Counted from the first letter of the stretch, positions 26,211 through 35,410 are shown. The stretch: DNA of 64,000 nt from Rhodovulum sulfidophilum DSM 1374 (GCF_001633165.1 NZ_CP015418.1:3658001-3722000); one strand, 5' to 3'. Program-made: numbers and translations. The notes: generated by a model not told the origin, from the letters alone.

Positions 26211-26651
26211 TCAGTCGGGCAGGTTGAAAAGCGGGCGGCATACCTGCTGGGCGTGGATCCGCGCCCAGTTCGAGCCGACCTTGCTGACGCCAAGCACGAT
26301 CTGGTCGGGCAGAGCGCGGGCCTGGGCCAGCAGCTCGGCATCGGGCCGGACCGTGAAGATCGCGCTCTTGCGGCCGGGATGGCTGGCGCTGGGGCCGCGC
26401 GGATGCACCAGGTAGATCCGGTCGGACGGGCGGGCATCGGTCTGGCTTTCGGCATATTCGCCCGCCGCGCACCACAGTTGCGCACCGGCATCGCCCGGCC
26501 GCGTCAGCACCTCGAATTCGCCCGGATTGCCGGTCGGCTGGACCCGGTTGCCGCGGTCGGTCAGGATCGGATGCGGCCTGGTATCGACCGGAACGCAGGC
26601 AGCGAGGGCGGCGGTTGCAGCAAGGGCGGCAAGGCAAATCGAAAGGCGCAT
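26211..26651 (-). CDS. Putative lipoprotein of unknown function
   Basis: A 146-residue protein with a lipoprotein signal: a basic start, hydrophobic ICLAALAATAALAA and a lipobox ending at Cys near residue 20. The mature part contains RGNRVQPTGNPGEFEVLTRP, an apparent conserved core WCAAGEYA and a C-terminal QVCRPLFNLPD; the two cysteines there could pair. I do not recognise the family. The start at 26651 follows a GGAG site; in-frame codons further upstream lack one and have no signal. It lies between ubiTUV and mug in the same direction. Confidence 0.7.
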   Translation of the reverse strand: MRLSICLAALAATAALAACVPVDTRPHPILTDRGNRVQPTGNPGEFEVLTRPGDAGAQLWCAAGEYAESQTDARPSDRIYLVHPRGPSASHPGRKSAIFTVRPDAELLAQARALPDQIVLGVSKVGSNWARIHAQQVCRPLFNLPD

Positions 26652-26806
26652 GGGTCTCGGTCTCCGTCCGGGCCGCGGGACAGGAAGGCGCCCGGTTCCG
26701 CTCTGGATAGAACGCCGTCCACCGCGCGGCAAGGGCCCTGACGGACACGGCGCGCCTGTCGGCGCCGCACTGCCGGACGGCAGGCGGGAGGCAAGCGGGC
26801 GGGCGC

Positions 26807-27307
26807 TCAGCCGCCCCGGCGCAGCGCCGCCCCGAAGGCCCGCCAGACGGTTTCGTCCCAATAGCGCGCCGCAGCCCCCGAGGTCGACGGCAACACCCAG
26901 ACCGGCAGCCCCCGGAACGCCTGCGCGCCATAGTCGACCCGCTTGCGCCCCAGGAATATCTGCGCCGCGCGCTTGCCGTTGAAGGCAAGGCTGCGCGGCC
27001 GCCAGGTCTCGACGAAGCGGGCCAGCCGGTCGGGGTCATGCGCCGCAGCCGGAACCGCCGCATCCACGCCCCAGGCGCCCTTGGCCAGATCGGTCAGGCC
27101 GATCCCCTGCGCCAGCAGCCGTGCCTCGTCGCCGACGGCCAGCGGTTCCGGCACCAGCCCGGCCCGGTGGAGGACCGGCCAGAACCGGTTGCCATGCCCG
27201 GCATAGTAAAGGCCCAGCTCGGCCGAGCGGGGCCCTGCGGCCATGCCGCAAAAGACGCTGCGCAGATCGGGCGCGACATAGTCGGGAAGGATGTCTTCCG
27301 ATCCCAT
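26807..27307 (-). CDS. mug: G/U mismatch-specific uracil-DNA glycosylase
   Basis: A 166-residue MUG/TDG-type base-excision enzyme. The nucleotide-binding start is SVFCGMAAGPRSAELG, followed by YYAGHGNRFWPVLHRAGL, a family hallmark. The second site appears as LAFNGKRAAQIFLG and the intercalation loop as LPSTSGAAARYW. The first motif reads CGMAAG where many members have CGxNPG or GINPG, so the catalytic Asn is replaced by Ala; this may lower uracil excision, or another residue may serve. Removes uracil or ethenocytosine opposite guanine. It lies 25 bases after the rpoD stop. Confidence 0.85.
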   Translation of the reverse strand: MGSEDILPDYVAPDLRSVFCGMAAGPRSAELGLYYAGHGNRFWPVLHRAGLVPEPLAVGDEARLLAQGIGLTDLAKGAWGVDAAVPAAAHDPDRLARFVETWRPRSLAFNGKRAAQIFLGRKRVDYGAQAFRGLPVWVLPSTSGAAARYWDETVWRAFGAALRRGG

Positions 27308-27332
27308 AGCCGCGCCCGCCCGGGGGCTTTCG

Positions 27333-29327
27333 TTACTGGTCGAGGAAGCTGCGCAATTTGCGCGAGCGGCTGGGATGCTTGAGCTTTCTCAGGGCCTTGG
27401 CCTCGATCTGGCGGATCCGTTCGCGGGTCACGCTGAACTGCTGGCCGACCTCTTCCAGCGTGTGGTCGGTATTCATGCCGATGCCGAAGCGCATCCTGAG
27501 AACCCGCTCCTCGCGCGGGGTCAGCGAGGCCAGCACCCGGGTCGTGGTCTCCTTCAGGTTCTCCTGGATCGCCGAATCGAGCGGCAGGACCGCGTTCTTG
27601 TCCTCGATGAAATCGCCAAGCTGGCTGTCTTCCTCGTCGCCGATGGGCGTCTCGAGAGAGATCGGCTCCTTGGCGATCTTCATCACCTTGCGGACCTTTT
27701 CCAGCGGCATCTGCAGCTTCTCGGCCAGCTCTTCCGGCGTCGGCTCGCGGCCGATCTCGTGCAGCATCTGGCGCCCGGTCCGGACCAGCTTGTTGATCGT
27801 CTCGATCATGTGGACCGGAATGCGGATGGTCCGGGCCTGGTCCGCGATCGAGCGGGTGATCGCCTGCCGGATCCACCAGGTGGCATAGGTCGAGAACTTG
27901 TAGCCGCGGCGGTACTCGAACTTGTCGACCGCCTTCATCAGGCCGATATTGCCTTCCTGGATCAGGTCGAGGAACTGCAGCCCGCGGTTGGTGTATTTCT
28001 TGGCGATCGAGATCACCAGACGCAGGTTGGCCTCGACCATTTCCTTCTTGGCCTGGCGGGCTTCCTTCTCGCCCTTCTGCACCTGGTTCACGATGCGGCG
28101 GAATTCCTGGATGTCGACGCCGACATACTGACCGACCTGGGCCATGTCCGCACGCAGCTCGGCCACCTTGGCGCCCGAGCGCTCGGTGAAGGCCGACCAG
28201 CCGCGCCCGCCCTTGCGGGCCATCTGCTCCATCCAGTTCGGGTCGAGTTCGTGGCCGCGATATTCCTCGATGAACTCGCGCCGGTTGATGCGGGCCTGGT
28301 CGGCCAGCTTCACCAGGGCACTGTCGATCGACATGATCTTGCGGTTGATCCCGTAAAGCTGGTCGATCAGCGCCTCGATCCGGTTGTTGTGCAGATGCAG
28401 CTCGTTGACCAGCAGCACGATCTCGGTCCGCAGCTTCTGGTATTCGGCCTCGTCGCGGTCGGAAAAGCGGCTGGTCTTGCTCAGCGTGGCCTGAATCCGC
28501 TTGTCCTGGATCTCGGACAGCTTGGAATAGTCCCCGGCGATCTGGTCGAGGGTTTCCAGCACGCGCGGTTTCAGCGCCGCCTCCATGGCGGCGAGGCTCA
28601 TATTGGCCTGTTCTTCCTCGTCATCCTCGTCGTCGCGGCGGATCGGATTGCCGTCGGCGTCGAGTTCGGGGCTGTCATCCTCCTTGCGGGCGGTGGTGTT
28701 CGAGGTCTCGACCTCGATCCCGTCGACGACCGGCTCGTCGCCCTCATCCTCCTCGAGCGCGCGCCCGAAGGTGGCATCGAGGTCGATCACGTCGCGCAAC
28801 AGGATGTCTTCGTTCAGAAGCTCGTCGCGCCAGATGGTGATCGCCTGGAAGGTCAGCGGGCTTTCGCAGAGCCCGGCGATCATCGTGTTGCGCCCGGCCT
28901 CGATCCGCTTGGCGATGGCGATCTCGCCCTCGCGCGACAAAAGCTCGACCGAGCCCATCTCGCGCAGATACATCCGCACCGGGTCGTCGGTCCGGTCGAG
29001 CGTCTCGGACGTGGTGCTGGAAACCGCCACCTCGCGCGATGTCGAGGTCGTGGTGACCACCTCGGTCGATTTCTCTTCGCCTTCCTCGGCGCTCTCCTCG
29101 GCCTCGATGATGTTGATGCCCATCTCGGAGAGCATCGACATCACGTCCTCGATCTGTTCGGAGGACACCTGCTCGGGCGGCAGCACCTGATTGAGCTGGT
29201 CATAGGTGATGTAGCCGCGCTCCTTGGCCTCGGCGATCATCTTCTTGACCGCTGCCTGGCTCATATCGAGCGCGAGGTCCGCGTCCTGCTCGTCAGTCTT
29301 GCTGTCGTCCGTGTCCTTGGCGGCCAT
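27333..29327 (-). CDS. rpoD: RNA polymerase primary sigma factor RpoD (sigma-70)
   Basis: A 664-residue housekeeping sigma factor. Region 1.1 ([20 protein letters not shown]) and region 1.2 ([20 protein letters not shown]) are followed by an acidic non-conserved insert. Region 2 has [20 protein letters not shown] and [20 protein letters not shown], and region 4 has [20 protein letters not shown]. The C terminus is LRSFLD plus one residue, as in other alphaproteobacterial RpoD. The start has an AAGGAG site. It is preceded by dnaG in the same direction with a 130-base gap, the classic dnaG-rpoD macromolecular synthesis order. Confidence 0.97.
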   Translation of the reverse strand: MAAKDTDDSKTDEQDADLALDMSQAAVKKMIAEAKERGYITYDQLNQVLPPEQVSSEQIEDVMSMLSEMGINIIEAEESAEEGEEKSTEVVTTTSTSREVAVSSTTSETLDRTDDPVRMYLREMGSVELLSREGEIAIAKRIEAGRNTMIAGLCESPLTFQAITIWRDELLNEDILLRDVIDLDATFGRALEEDEGDEPVVDGIEVETSNTTARKEDDSPELDADGNPIRRDDEDDEEEQANMSLAAMEAALKPRVLETLDQIAGDYSKLSEIQDKRIQATLSKTSRFSDRDEAEYQKLRTEIVLLVNELHLHNNRIEALIDQLYGINRKIMSIDSALVKLADQARINRREFIEEYRGHELDPNWMEQMARKGGRGWSAFTERSGAKVAELRADMAQVGQYVGVDIQEFRRIVNQVQKGEKEARQAKKEMVEANLRLVISIAKKYTNRGLQFLDLIQEGNIGLMKAVDKFEYRRGYKFSTYATWWIRQAITRSIADQARTIRIPVHMIETINKLVRTGRQMLHEIGREPTPEELAEKLQMPLEKVRKVMKIAKEPISLETPIGDEEDSQLGDFIEDKNAVLPLDSAIQENLKETTTRVLASLTPREERVLRMRFGIGMNTDHTLEEVGQQFSVTRERIRQIEAKALRKLKHPSRSRKLRSFLDQ

Positions 29328-29457
29328 GAAGGTCTCCTTGCAGGATGGCTGATTCGTCCACCGGGTCAAACCGACTCAATAGCTCGAATCAGCGGAAAGA
29401 ACACCTATGTACCCCTGATTCGTTGATCAAATCTCAACTTTCTGGCGCATTGCGGCG

Positions 29458-31413
29458 TTACGTTCTGCCCTTGCCATAATTGATTCGGCCCAAGAGGTCG
29501 GCAAAGGCATCGCGTTCGTCCCGGTCCACATGCGCCCCGTTCGGGGCAAGTTCGAAATCGGCACCGTCCTCTTCCTGGGACGGGCCGGCGCCATATCGCG
29601 CCCTTGCGGCCTGGCTCAGGCGCCAGGTCACCCCCTCGTCGGCAAGCCCCTCGAGATCGCGCATGCCTTCCTCGATATCGCGTTCCGCGCCGCGCAGGCG
29701 CATCAGGCGGTCGACTTCATGCGCGATGCACAGGGCGGCCTTTTCGTGATCCGCCGGATCATGAACCGGCGGCGCTATGCGCACATGGCTGAGCGAGAAC
29801 AGCTTTTCAAGGGGCGCGGGACCGACACGGTCCTCAAGCGCGTCCCGAAAGGACGTTCCCTCCTCGGGCGGCGGCAGCACGAGCAGCGCCTGCTGCAACG
29901 CGGCATGGTCGGGCGTGGCGCAGACCAGCGCCTCAAGCTCGCCCGCGAACCGCGCGATCAGCGCCGGATGGACGATGAGCGTGGCCAGGATGACCGCCTC
30001 GCGCAGCTCTTCCTCGAAACGCGGCATCGCCTGCACCAGTTCCGAGCTTTTCGTGCTGGAGACCGGACGTCGCCGCGGCTCGCGCGTCCAGCCGCCCTTC
30101 CGGCCGGACCCGCCACCGCCGCCGCGGGCCGGACGGAACAACTCCCAGCGCAGGCGCTTGAGGTCTTCGTCATAGTGATGCCGCAATGTCGGGTCGCGGA
30201 TCTTCTCGACCGCGGCGGCCAGATCGCGCTCCAGCGCGGCGCGGCGTTCGGGACTGTCGAAGACCCGGTCCTCGATCGCGCGCTCCCACAGGATCGCGAC
30301 CATCGGCCGGGCCTCGTCGAGGATCTTGCGCATCGCGCCCGCGCCGCCCGCGCGGATCACCTCGTCGGGGTCCTGACCGGGTGGCATGATCGCGAAACGC
30401 AGCGCCTGCCCGGCCTCGAGCAGCGGCAGCGCCAGATCCATCACCCGCCGCGCCGCGCCGATCCCGGCCCGGTCGCCATCCAGCGCGATCACCGGCTCGG
30501 GATGGATCCGCCACAACAGCCGCAGCTGATGCTCGGTGACGGCAGTCCCCAGGGGCGCCACCGCCGCGCCGAATCCTGCCTCGGACAGCGCGATCACGTC
30601 CATGTAGCCCTCGGCCACGATCAGCGGCTGGCCCTTGCCCGCCGTCTCGCGCGCCCGGGCCAGATTGAACAGCGTGTGCCCCTTGTCGAAAATCTCGGTC
30701 TGGGGCGAGTTCAGGTATTTCGCATTGTCGTTCGGGTCCATCGCCCGGCCGCCGAAGGCGATGACCCGGCCGCGCCCGTCGCGGATCGGGAACAGGATCC
30801 GGTTGCGGAAGACGTCATAGGGCTTGCGCCCCTTGTCGGAAGCGCGCGCCAGCCCCGCCGCCAGAATCAGGTCGGGATCGAGCCCGCATCCGGTCAGATG
30901 ATCCCAGAGCCCCTGCCAGCCGGGCGGCGCAAAGCCGATGTCCCAGCGCGCCTGAGCCTCGGGCGACAGCCCGCGCCGCGCCAGATAGGCCCGCGCCTCG
31001 GCCGCCGCGCCGGTCTGCAGCTGCATCCGGTAATGGCGCTGCGCCACCTCCATGACCTCGAGCAGACGGGTCTGGCGATCGACCCGAACCTTGTCGGCGG
31101 GATCGCGCACCGGCATCGGCATCCCGGCCTCGCGGGCCAGGATCTCCACCGCCTCCATGAAGCCGACATTCTCGGTGTCCTGCACGAACTTGATGGCATC
31201 GCCCTTCGCGTGGCAGCCGAAGCAGTAGTAAAAGCCCTGCCGGTCGTCGACATGGAAGCTGGCGGTCTTTTCCTGGTGAAACGGACAGGGCGCCCAGAGA
31301 TCGCCCTTGCCCTGATTCGACTTGCGCGGATCCCACATGACCTTGCGCCCCACCACCTGGGCGATGGAGGTCCGTGTCCGCAACTCGTCGAGGAAACCGG
31401 GAGGCAAGCTCAT
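29458..31413 (-). CDS. dnaG: DNA primase DnaG
   Basis: A 651-residue primase. The zinc-binding CHC2 motif is Cys43-His46-Cys64-Cys67 (APCPFHQEK, YYCFGCHAKG). The TOPRIM catalytic region contains VAEGYMDVIALSEAG and ALDGDRAGIGAARRV. The C-terminal third is the helicase-binding region. The start at 31413 gives MSLPPGFLDELRTRTS, the normal alphaproteobacterial N terminus; a start 12 codons upstream would add residues not seen in the family. The ribosome site is weak. It makes RNA primers at the replication fork. Confidence 0.96.
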   Translation of the reverse strand: MSLPPGFLDELRTRTSIAQVVGRKVMWDPRKSNQGKGDLWAPCPFHQEKTASFHVDDRQGFYYCFGCHAKGDAIKFVQDTENVGFMEAVEILAREAGMPMPVRDPADKVRVDRQTRLLEVMEVAQRHYRMQLQTGAAAEARAYLARRGLSPEAQARWDIGFAPPGWQGLWDHLTGCGLDPDLILAAGLARASDKGRKPYDVFRNRILFPIRDGRGRVIAFGGRAMDPNDNAKYLNSPQTEIFDKGHTLFNLARARETAGKGQPLIVAEGYMDVIALSEAGFGAAVAPLGTAVTEHQLRLLWRIHPEPVIALDGDRAGIGAARRVMDLALPLLEAGQALRFAIMPPGQDPDEVIRAGGAGAMRKILDEARPMVAILWERAIEDRVFDSPERRAALERDLAAAVEKIRDPTLRHHYDEDLKRLRWELFRPARGGGGGSGRKGGWTREPRRRPVSSTKSSELVQAMPRFEEELREAVILATLIVHPALIARFAGELEALVCATPDHAALQQALLVLPPPEEGTSFRDALEDRVGPAPLEKLFSLSHVRIAPPVHDPADHEKAALCIAHEVDRLMRLRGAERDIEEGMRDLEGLADEGVTWRLSQAARARYGAGPSQEEDGADFELAPNGAHVDRDERDAFADLLGRINYGKGRT

Positions 31414-31611
31414 GCCGAACAATATCGGTCGCGCGGGGCGGCTGTCCATATCGTCCGGTCCGGCATCTTTCGGCCCTGCCCCCCTGCCCCGCCCCGCAGC
31501 CCCGAACGCGACCGCGCGCTGGCGGCGTTCCGCCTGCGCGCCGCCGTCAGCCTGCAGTGCCGCAACGGCAGGCGGCGCCCGATCCCGTGCCCGTTCTCCC
31601 TCATGGCCGGC

Positions 31612-32091
31612 TCAGGACCGCTCGCCACGGGTCTGCAGCAGCGCGGTCAGGATTTCGGCCATCGCCTTGGCCTCGCCCGCCGAGGTCACGCCGCCGACGC
31701 CGACCCGGCGCCCGAGCCGCCACCAGACGCCGGGCGCCCAGGCCCGGGGCAGCGGCTCGGTCAGGCTCAGCGAGAACCCGTTCGAGGGCTTGAAGGCCAG
31801 CATGCCGCGATCGAGCCCGGAAATGCGGTCGATCCGGGCGATTTCACGCCCGGCATCGTCGAACAGCCCGGCCGGGGTCAGGATCAGGCGCCGCGCGGTC
31901 GCGCGCCGCATCAGCTCGGCCAGCGTCAGCGCGCCCGCCCCCAGCGCCAGCAGCAAGACCCGGTAGCCGATCCCCTCGGGCGGGCGCATCACCCCGATCT
32001 GGATCAGAAGGCCCGCCAGCATAACCAGCACGGCCAGCCCGATGACCCGGCGGATCTGCGAAACCTTGAGCGTGGCGAGTTCGTCCGGCAT
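31612..32091 (-). CDS. Small two-helix membrane protein of unknown function
   Basis: A 159-residue protein: two hydrophobic segments at about residues 15-35 (VIGLAVLVMLAGLLIQIGVM) and 42-60 (YRVLLLALGAGALTLAELM), then a soluble domain with LTPAGLFDDAGREIARID and WWRLGRRVGVGGVT. The layout resembles small PH-domain-like membrane proteins, but this is only a fold guess. The start is uncertain: ATG at 32091 is taken here, and an in-frame ATG at 32103 is equally possible. A 16-base tandem repeat lies just upstream. It precedes dnaG in the same direction. Confidence 0.65.
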   Translation of the reverse strand: MPDELATLKVSQIRRVIGLAVLVMLAGLLIQIGVMRPPEGIGYRVLLLALGAGALTLAELMRRATARRLILTPAGLFDDAGREIARIDRISGLDRGMLAFKPSNGFSLSLTEPLPRAWAPGVWWRLGRRVGVGGVTSAGEAKAMAEILTALLQTRGERS

Positions 32092-32120
32092 GCCTGCGTC
32101 CATTTCCTGTCCCCGTCCCT

Positions 32121-32168
32121 GTCCCGTCGCATCGCTGTCCCGTCGCATCGCTGTCCCGTCGCATCGCT
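32121..32168. repeat. 16-base tandem repeat, three perfect copies
   Basis: GTCCCGTCGCATCGCT is repeated three times without change (32121-32136, 32137-32152, 32153-32168), with degenerate continuation on both sides (GTCCCGGTCGCTGTCGCAG downstream). It lies 18-30 bases upstream of the possible start codons of the leftward membrane-protein gene, where a copy-number change could alter expression. The rest of the 322-base gap to 32413 holds no supported gene. Confidence 0.85.
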
Positions 32169-32413
32169 GTCCCGGTCGCTGTCGCAGTCGCTGTGCCGAT
32201 GCGCGGGCCGCCTGCGCTTCCGAACCGCCGCCCGGAACTGCCTCGGGGTCCGGCGGAAGGCCGCGCAGGATGCCGACATGTTGGGCAGCGGACGCGCCGT
32301 CAAGGCTTGCCGGGCCAGACGCGGCGAAAAAGCACCTTGTCCGAAGCGACGAAGTCGCCATCTTTGTAGAGAAGCCAATTCATTTTGGTGGACAGGATCA
32401 ACACAGGTGGATC

Positions 32414-32776
32414 ATGACTGACAAATCTTCGGAAAAGCCCGCGCAACTCCTGGACGACCCGACTCCGTTCTCGAATCGGATGAACTGGCCGCTCCTGAGT
32501 TCGTCCAACTCGAAAACAGAGCTGAAGACCGACGACCCGACGCCGCTTTCCAGCCAGCTCCGGTGGCCGCTGCTGTCGGGCCGCAAGTCGCAGGTCGAAC
32601 TGACCACCGGCTCGACCCCGATCTCCGACATGATGAAATGGCCGCTGCTCAGCAGCAAGTCGACCATGTTCGACACCGAGCTTCCCTCGGCCAAGGGCGG
32701 CAACAGCAAATCCACCGGCGACAGCCCGGTCAGCAAGTTCATCCGCGGCATCGTGACCGGCGAACCACAGAAGTAA
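32414..32776 (+). CDS. Small protein with a threefold WPLLS repeat, unknown function
   Basis: A 120-residue protein made mostly of three similar units of 25-26 residues: DDPTPFSNRMNWPLLSSSN, DDPTPLSSQLRWPLLSGRK and GSTPISDMMKWPLLSSKST. Each has T-P-(F/L/I)-S, a short linker, then WPLLS and a polar tail. A Ser/Lys-rich C-terminal segment of about 35 residues follows. There is no signal peptide or membrane helix. The start has a GGTGG site and a good terminator follows the stop, so this is probably a single-gene unit. Third-position GC is high, as in real genes here. I recognise no family. Confidence 0.75.
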   Translation: MTDKSSEKPAQLLDDPTPFSNRMNWPLLSSSNSKTELKTDDPTPLSSQLRWPLLSGRKSQVELTTGSTPISDMMKWPLLSSKSTMFDTELPSAKGGNSKSTGDSPVSKFIRGIVTGEPQK

Positions 32777-32806
32777 GCGGACCGTCACAGGCCGTTTTTG
32801 GCGCGG

Positions 32807-32838
32807 AACCCGCCGGGAGGAGACCCCCGGCGGGTTTC
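32807..32838 (+). terminator. Intrinsic terminator after the WPLLS-repeat gene
   Basis: A perfect 11-base stem AACCCGCCGGG / CCCGGCGGGTT with an eight-base loop, followed by TC. It lies 30 bases past the stop of the rightward gene and before the convergent TetR gene. Confidence 0.75.
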
Positions 32839-32870
32839 GTGCGTTCCGGGCCTGTGCGTCGGTCATGCCC

Positions 32871-33458
32871 TCAGGCCGAGACCGCCTTTTTCACCATGTT
32901 CCAGTAAAGATCCTCGACCTCGGCGCGGCTCAGCCGCCCCTCGTCGCGATACCAGGTCGTGACGCCGGTCAGCATGGCGATCACCGCAAAGGCGGCATGC
33001 TTGCTGTCGGCCACATCGAAGGCGCCCTGCGCACCGCCCTCGCGCAGGATATCCTCCAGCACGGTCTCATAGCGCCGCCTCAGCGCCTCGATGGTACGGA
33101 AATTCCCGGGCTCGAGATTGCGCAGCTCCATATAGGCGATGAAGACCGCATCGGGCCGGTCGAGATGGAAGCGGATGTGAAAGCGGGTGAAGGCCTCCAG
33201 CGCGTCGCGGGGGCCACGCCCCTTGGGCAGAGCCTCCCAGGTGGCAAGCAACTCGTCGAGATGGCTTTTCATCAGCTCGAACAGGAGCCCCTGCTTGTCG
33301 GGAATGTAGTTGTAAAGCGCGCCTGCCTGCACCCCCACCTCGGCCGCGATCCGGCGCATCGAGACCGCGGCATAGCCGTGCCGCGCGAACAGCGCCTGCG
33401 CCGCCGCCCGAAGCCGCGGGCCGGTAATCTCGGAATGCGAACCGGAGGTACGTGCCAT
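32871..33458 (-). CDS. TetR-family transcriptional regulator
   Basis: A 195-residue repressor. The N-terminal helix-turn-helix is clear: LRAAAQALFARHGYAAVSMR, then RIAAEVGVQAGALYNYIPDK and KQGLLFELM. The C-terminal ligand domain (about 70-195) resembles TetR_C regulators of fatty acid or acyl-CoA genes. The start at 33458 is preferred; an in-frame ATG at 33479 would run into the palindromic operator. The perfect palindrome at 33472-33487 directly upstream is probably its own binding site. Other targets are unknown. Confidence 0.88.
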   Translation of the reverse strand: MARTSGSHSEITGPRLRAAAQALFARHGYAAVSMRRIAAEVGVQAGALYNYIPDKQGLLFELMKSHLDELLATWEALPKGRGPRDALEAFTRFHIRFHLDRPDAVFIAYMELRNLEPGNFRTIEALRRRYETVLEDILREGGAQGAFDVADSKHAAFAVIAMLTGVTTWYRDEGRLSRAEVEDLYWNMVKKAVSA

Positions 33459-33471
33459 CGCGCCAGAATAT

Positions 33472-33487
33472 CTGAACATGCGTTCAG
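33472..33487. promoter_or_regulatory. Palindromic operator CTGAAC-ATGC-GTTCAG
   Basis: A perfect 16-base palindrome 14 bases upstream of the TetR start. The arms CTGAAC/GTTCAG are typical of TetR repressors of acyl-CoA metabolism. Autoregulation is the simplest reading; the divergent lipoprotein gene 100 bases away could also be controlled. Confidence 0.65.
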
Positions 33488-33587
33488 TTCAATCCCCGCG
33501 CCAGATACCGCCCCTTTTGTCCTGCCGCGCCGTCTTGCCGTTGCCCGGCCGCGGCGTTTATGCTGCGCGGGGTCAACGGAGGAACCG

Positions 33588-33839
33588 ATGGCACGCCTGC
33601 CCCTTTGCCTTGCCGCAGCGGTTCTTCCGATGCTGGCCGCCTGCGCCGAATTTCCCGAAATCGACGCCGCCGAGCGGGCGGCGGCGGGGCCGACGCTTGC
33701 GCCCGAAATCGCGCCGATCGACCCGCTTCTGGCCCGCGCCCACAGCCTGCGCGACAGCTCCGCGTCGCCCGACAGCCTGGAAAGCCGGGCCGCCCGGCTC
33801 CGCGCCCGCGCGGCGCGGTTGCGCGCCCGCGATATCTGA
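33588..33839 (+). CDS. Small lipoprotein
   Basis: An 83-residue protein with a lipoprotein signal (LPLCLAAAVLPMLAAC, lipidated Cys at residue 19). The short mature part has Ala/Pro-rich EIAPIDPLLARAHSLRD, then an Arg/Ala-rich helical tail (LESRAARLRARAARLRARD) that looks like a short coiled coil or a peptidoglycan/DNA-contacting helix. The ATG has a GGAGG site. No family is recognised. It is divergent from the TetR gene. Confidence 0.72.
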   Translation: MARLPLCLAAAVLPMLAACAEFPEIDAAERAAAGPTLAPEIAPIDPLLARAHSLRDSSASPDSLESRAARLRARAARLRARDI

Positions 33840-33980
33840 CCCCTACCCCGTTCAAATCGCTGCCCACGGCCGCCGTCGCGGCGTGAAACCCCGTGGCGCG
33901 GCGAGGCAGCCGCGTTGCAAGCCCCGCGCCTTCGCGCTAACAACCCGCGAACCAAGATCCAGTGACCCGGGAGCTGCCAC

Positions 33981-35267
33981 ATGACCACCCCCTTGCGCCT
34001 CGGCATTGCCGGGCTCGGCACCGTCGGCGCCGGCGTCGTCAAGATCGTCCAGTCGCATGCCGGTCTTCTGGCCCGGCGCGGCGGGCGGCCCCTGGTGATC
34101 TCGGCCGTCTCCGCGCGCAGCCGCGGCAAGGATCGCGGCGTCGACCTGTCGGACTATGCCTGGGAAGACGATCCGGTGGCGCTGGCCCGGCGCGACGATG
34201 TCGATGTCCTGGTCGAACTGATGGGCGGCTCGGACGGCCCCGCCAAGGCCGCGACCGAGGCCGCGCTGGCCACGGGCAAGGACGTGGTGACGGCAAACAA
34301 GGCGATGCTGGCGATCCATGGCCAGGCGCTGGCCGAAACCGCCGAGGCGGCAGGCCGGGTGATCCGCTTCGAGGCCGCGGTCGCGGGCGGCATCCCGGTC
34401 GTGAAGGCCCTGACCGAGGGGCTTGCGGGCAACCGGATCGACCGGATCATGGGCGTGATGAACGGCACCTGCAACTACATCCTGACCCGGATGGAGCGCG
34501 AGGGCCTGCCCTATGAAACGGTGTTCGAGGAGGCCCAGGCCCTGGGCTATCTCGAGGCCGATCCGACGCTCGATGTCGGCGGCATCGACGCCGGGCACAA
34601 GCTGGCGCTGCTGACCGCCATCGGCTTCGGCGCCCGGGTCGATTTCGACGCTGTCGAGCTGGAGGGGATCGAGCGGATCTCGATCGTCGACATCCGCTAT
34701 GCCGCCGATATGGGCTTCCGGATCAAGCTTCTGGGGGTGGCGCAGACCACCGGGCGCGGGCTCGAGCAGCGAATGTCGCCCTGCCTGGTGCCCGCCAACT
34801 CGCCGCTGGGCCAGCTTGAAGGCGCGACCAACATGGTGGTGCTCGAAGGCGACGCGGTGGGCCAGATCGTGCTGCGCGGCGCGGGCGCGGGCGAGGGCCC
34901 GACCGCCAGCGCGGTGATGTCCGACATCCTCGACATCGCACGCGGCTTCCGGGTGCCGACCTTCGGCCAGCCCGCAGCGGGGCTCGAAACCGCGCGCCCG
35001 GCCCGGGCCACGGTCGCGGCGCCCTACTATCTGAGGATCGAGCTGCAGGACAAGCCCGGCGCCATGGCCAAGGTGGCGGCGGTGCTGGGCGAGGCCGGGG
35101 TCTCGATCGACCGCATGCGCCAGACCCGGCACAGCGAGACCACCGCGCCGGTGCTGTTCGTGACCCACAAGACCACCAGCGATGCGCTGGATCAGGCGCT
35201 GAAAGGCTTCGCGGCGACCGGCGTGGTGGTGGGCGAGCCGGTCTCGATCCGGATCGAGGACGTCTGA
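33981..35267 (+). CDS. hom: Homoserine dehydrogenase
   Basis: A 428-residue monofunctional enzyme that reduces aspartate semialdehyde to homoserine, the branch to threonine and methionine. The Rossmann motif GIAGLGTVGAGVV is at residues 8-20; the catalytic domain contains AVAGGIPVVKALTEGLAGN and GVMNGTCNYILTRM; FGARVDFDAVELEGI follows. The last 75 residues form an ACT regulatory domain (YYLRIELQDKPGAMAKVAAV), so threonine feedback is likely. A GGGAG site lies upstream of the ATG. It stands alone, with metZ of the methionine branch elsewhere in the window. Confidence 0.96.
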   Translation: MTTPLRLGIAGLGTVGAGVVKIVQSHAGLLARRGGRPLVISAVSARSRGKDRGVDLSDYAWEDDPVALARRDDVDVLVELMGGSDGPAKAATEAALATGKDVVTANKAMLAIHGQALAETAEAAGRVIRFEAAVAGGIPVVKALTEGLAGNRIDRIMGVMNGTCNYILTRMEREGLPYETVFEEAQALGYLEADPTLDVGGIDAGHKLALLTAIGFGARVDFDAVELEGIERISIVDIRYAADMGFRIKLLGVAQTTGRGLEQRMSPCLVPANSPLGQLEGATNMVVLEGDAVGQIVLRGAGAGEGPTASAVMSDILDIARGFRVPTFGQPAAGLETARPARATVAAPYYLRIELQDKPGAMAKVAAVLGEAGVSIDRMRQTRHSETTAPVLFVTHKTTSDALDQALKGFAATGVVVGEPVSIRIEDV

Positions 35268-35410
35268 GCACCGGCGCTGAAGCCTCCAACAGAAGGCCAA
35301 TCGACCCGCCCCATGCCGGACCTGTCTTGGTCGAGCCGGGGAGGGTCACGAATTGTTTCCAGACGCGCAGAAATGATGCCGCGACAGCGCTGATTTACCT
35401 TAGGTTAACC

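Noticed and set aside
27291..29426. 711-codon rightward frame opposite rpoD
   Set aside because: Antisense shadow of a highly conserved sigma factor; composition unlike a protein.
29425..29445. Fnr-like box (TTGATCAAATCTCAA) upstream of rpoD
   Set aside because: Only one half-site fits; the second half and spacing do not match TTGAT-N4-ATCAA.
29530..32421. 963-codon rightward frame opposite dnaG
   Set aside because: Antisense shadow of the primase; no plausible protein features.
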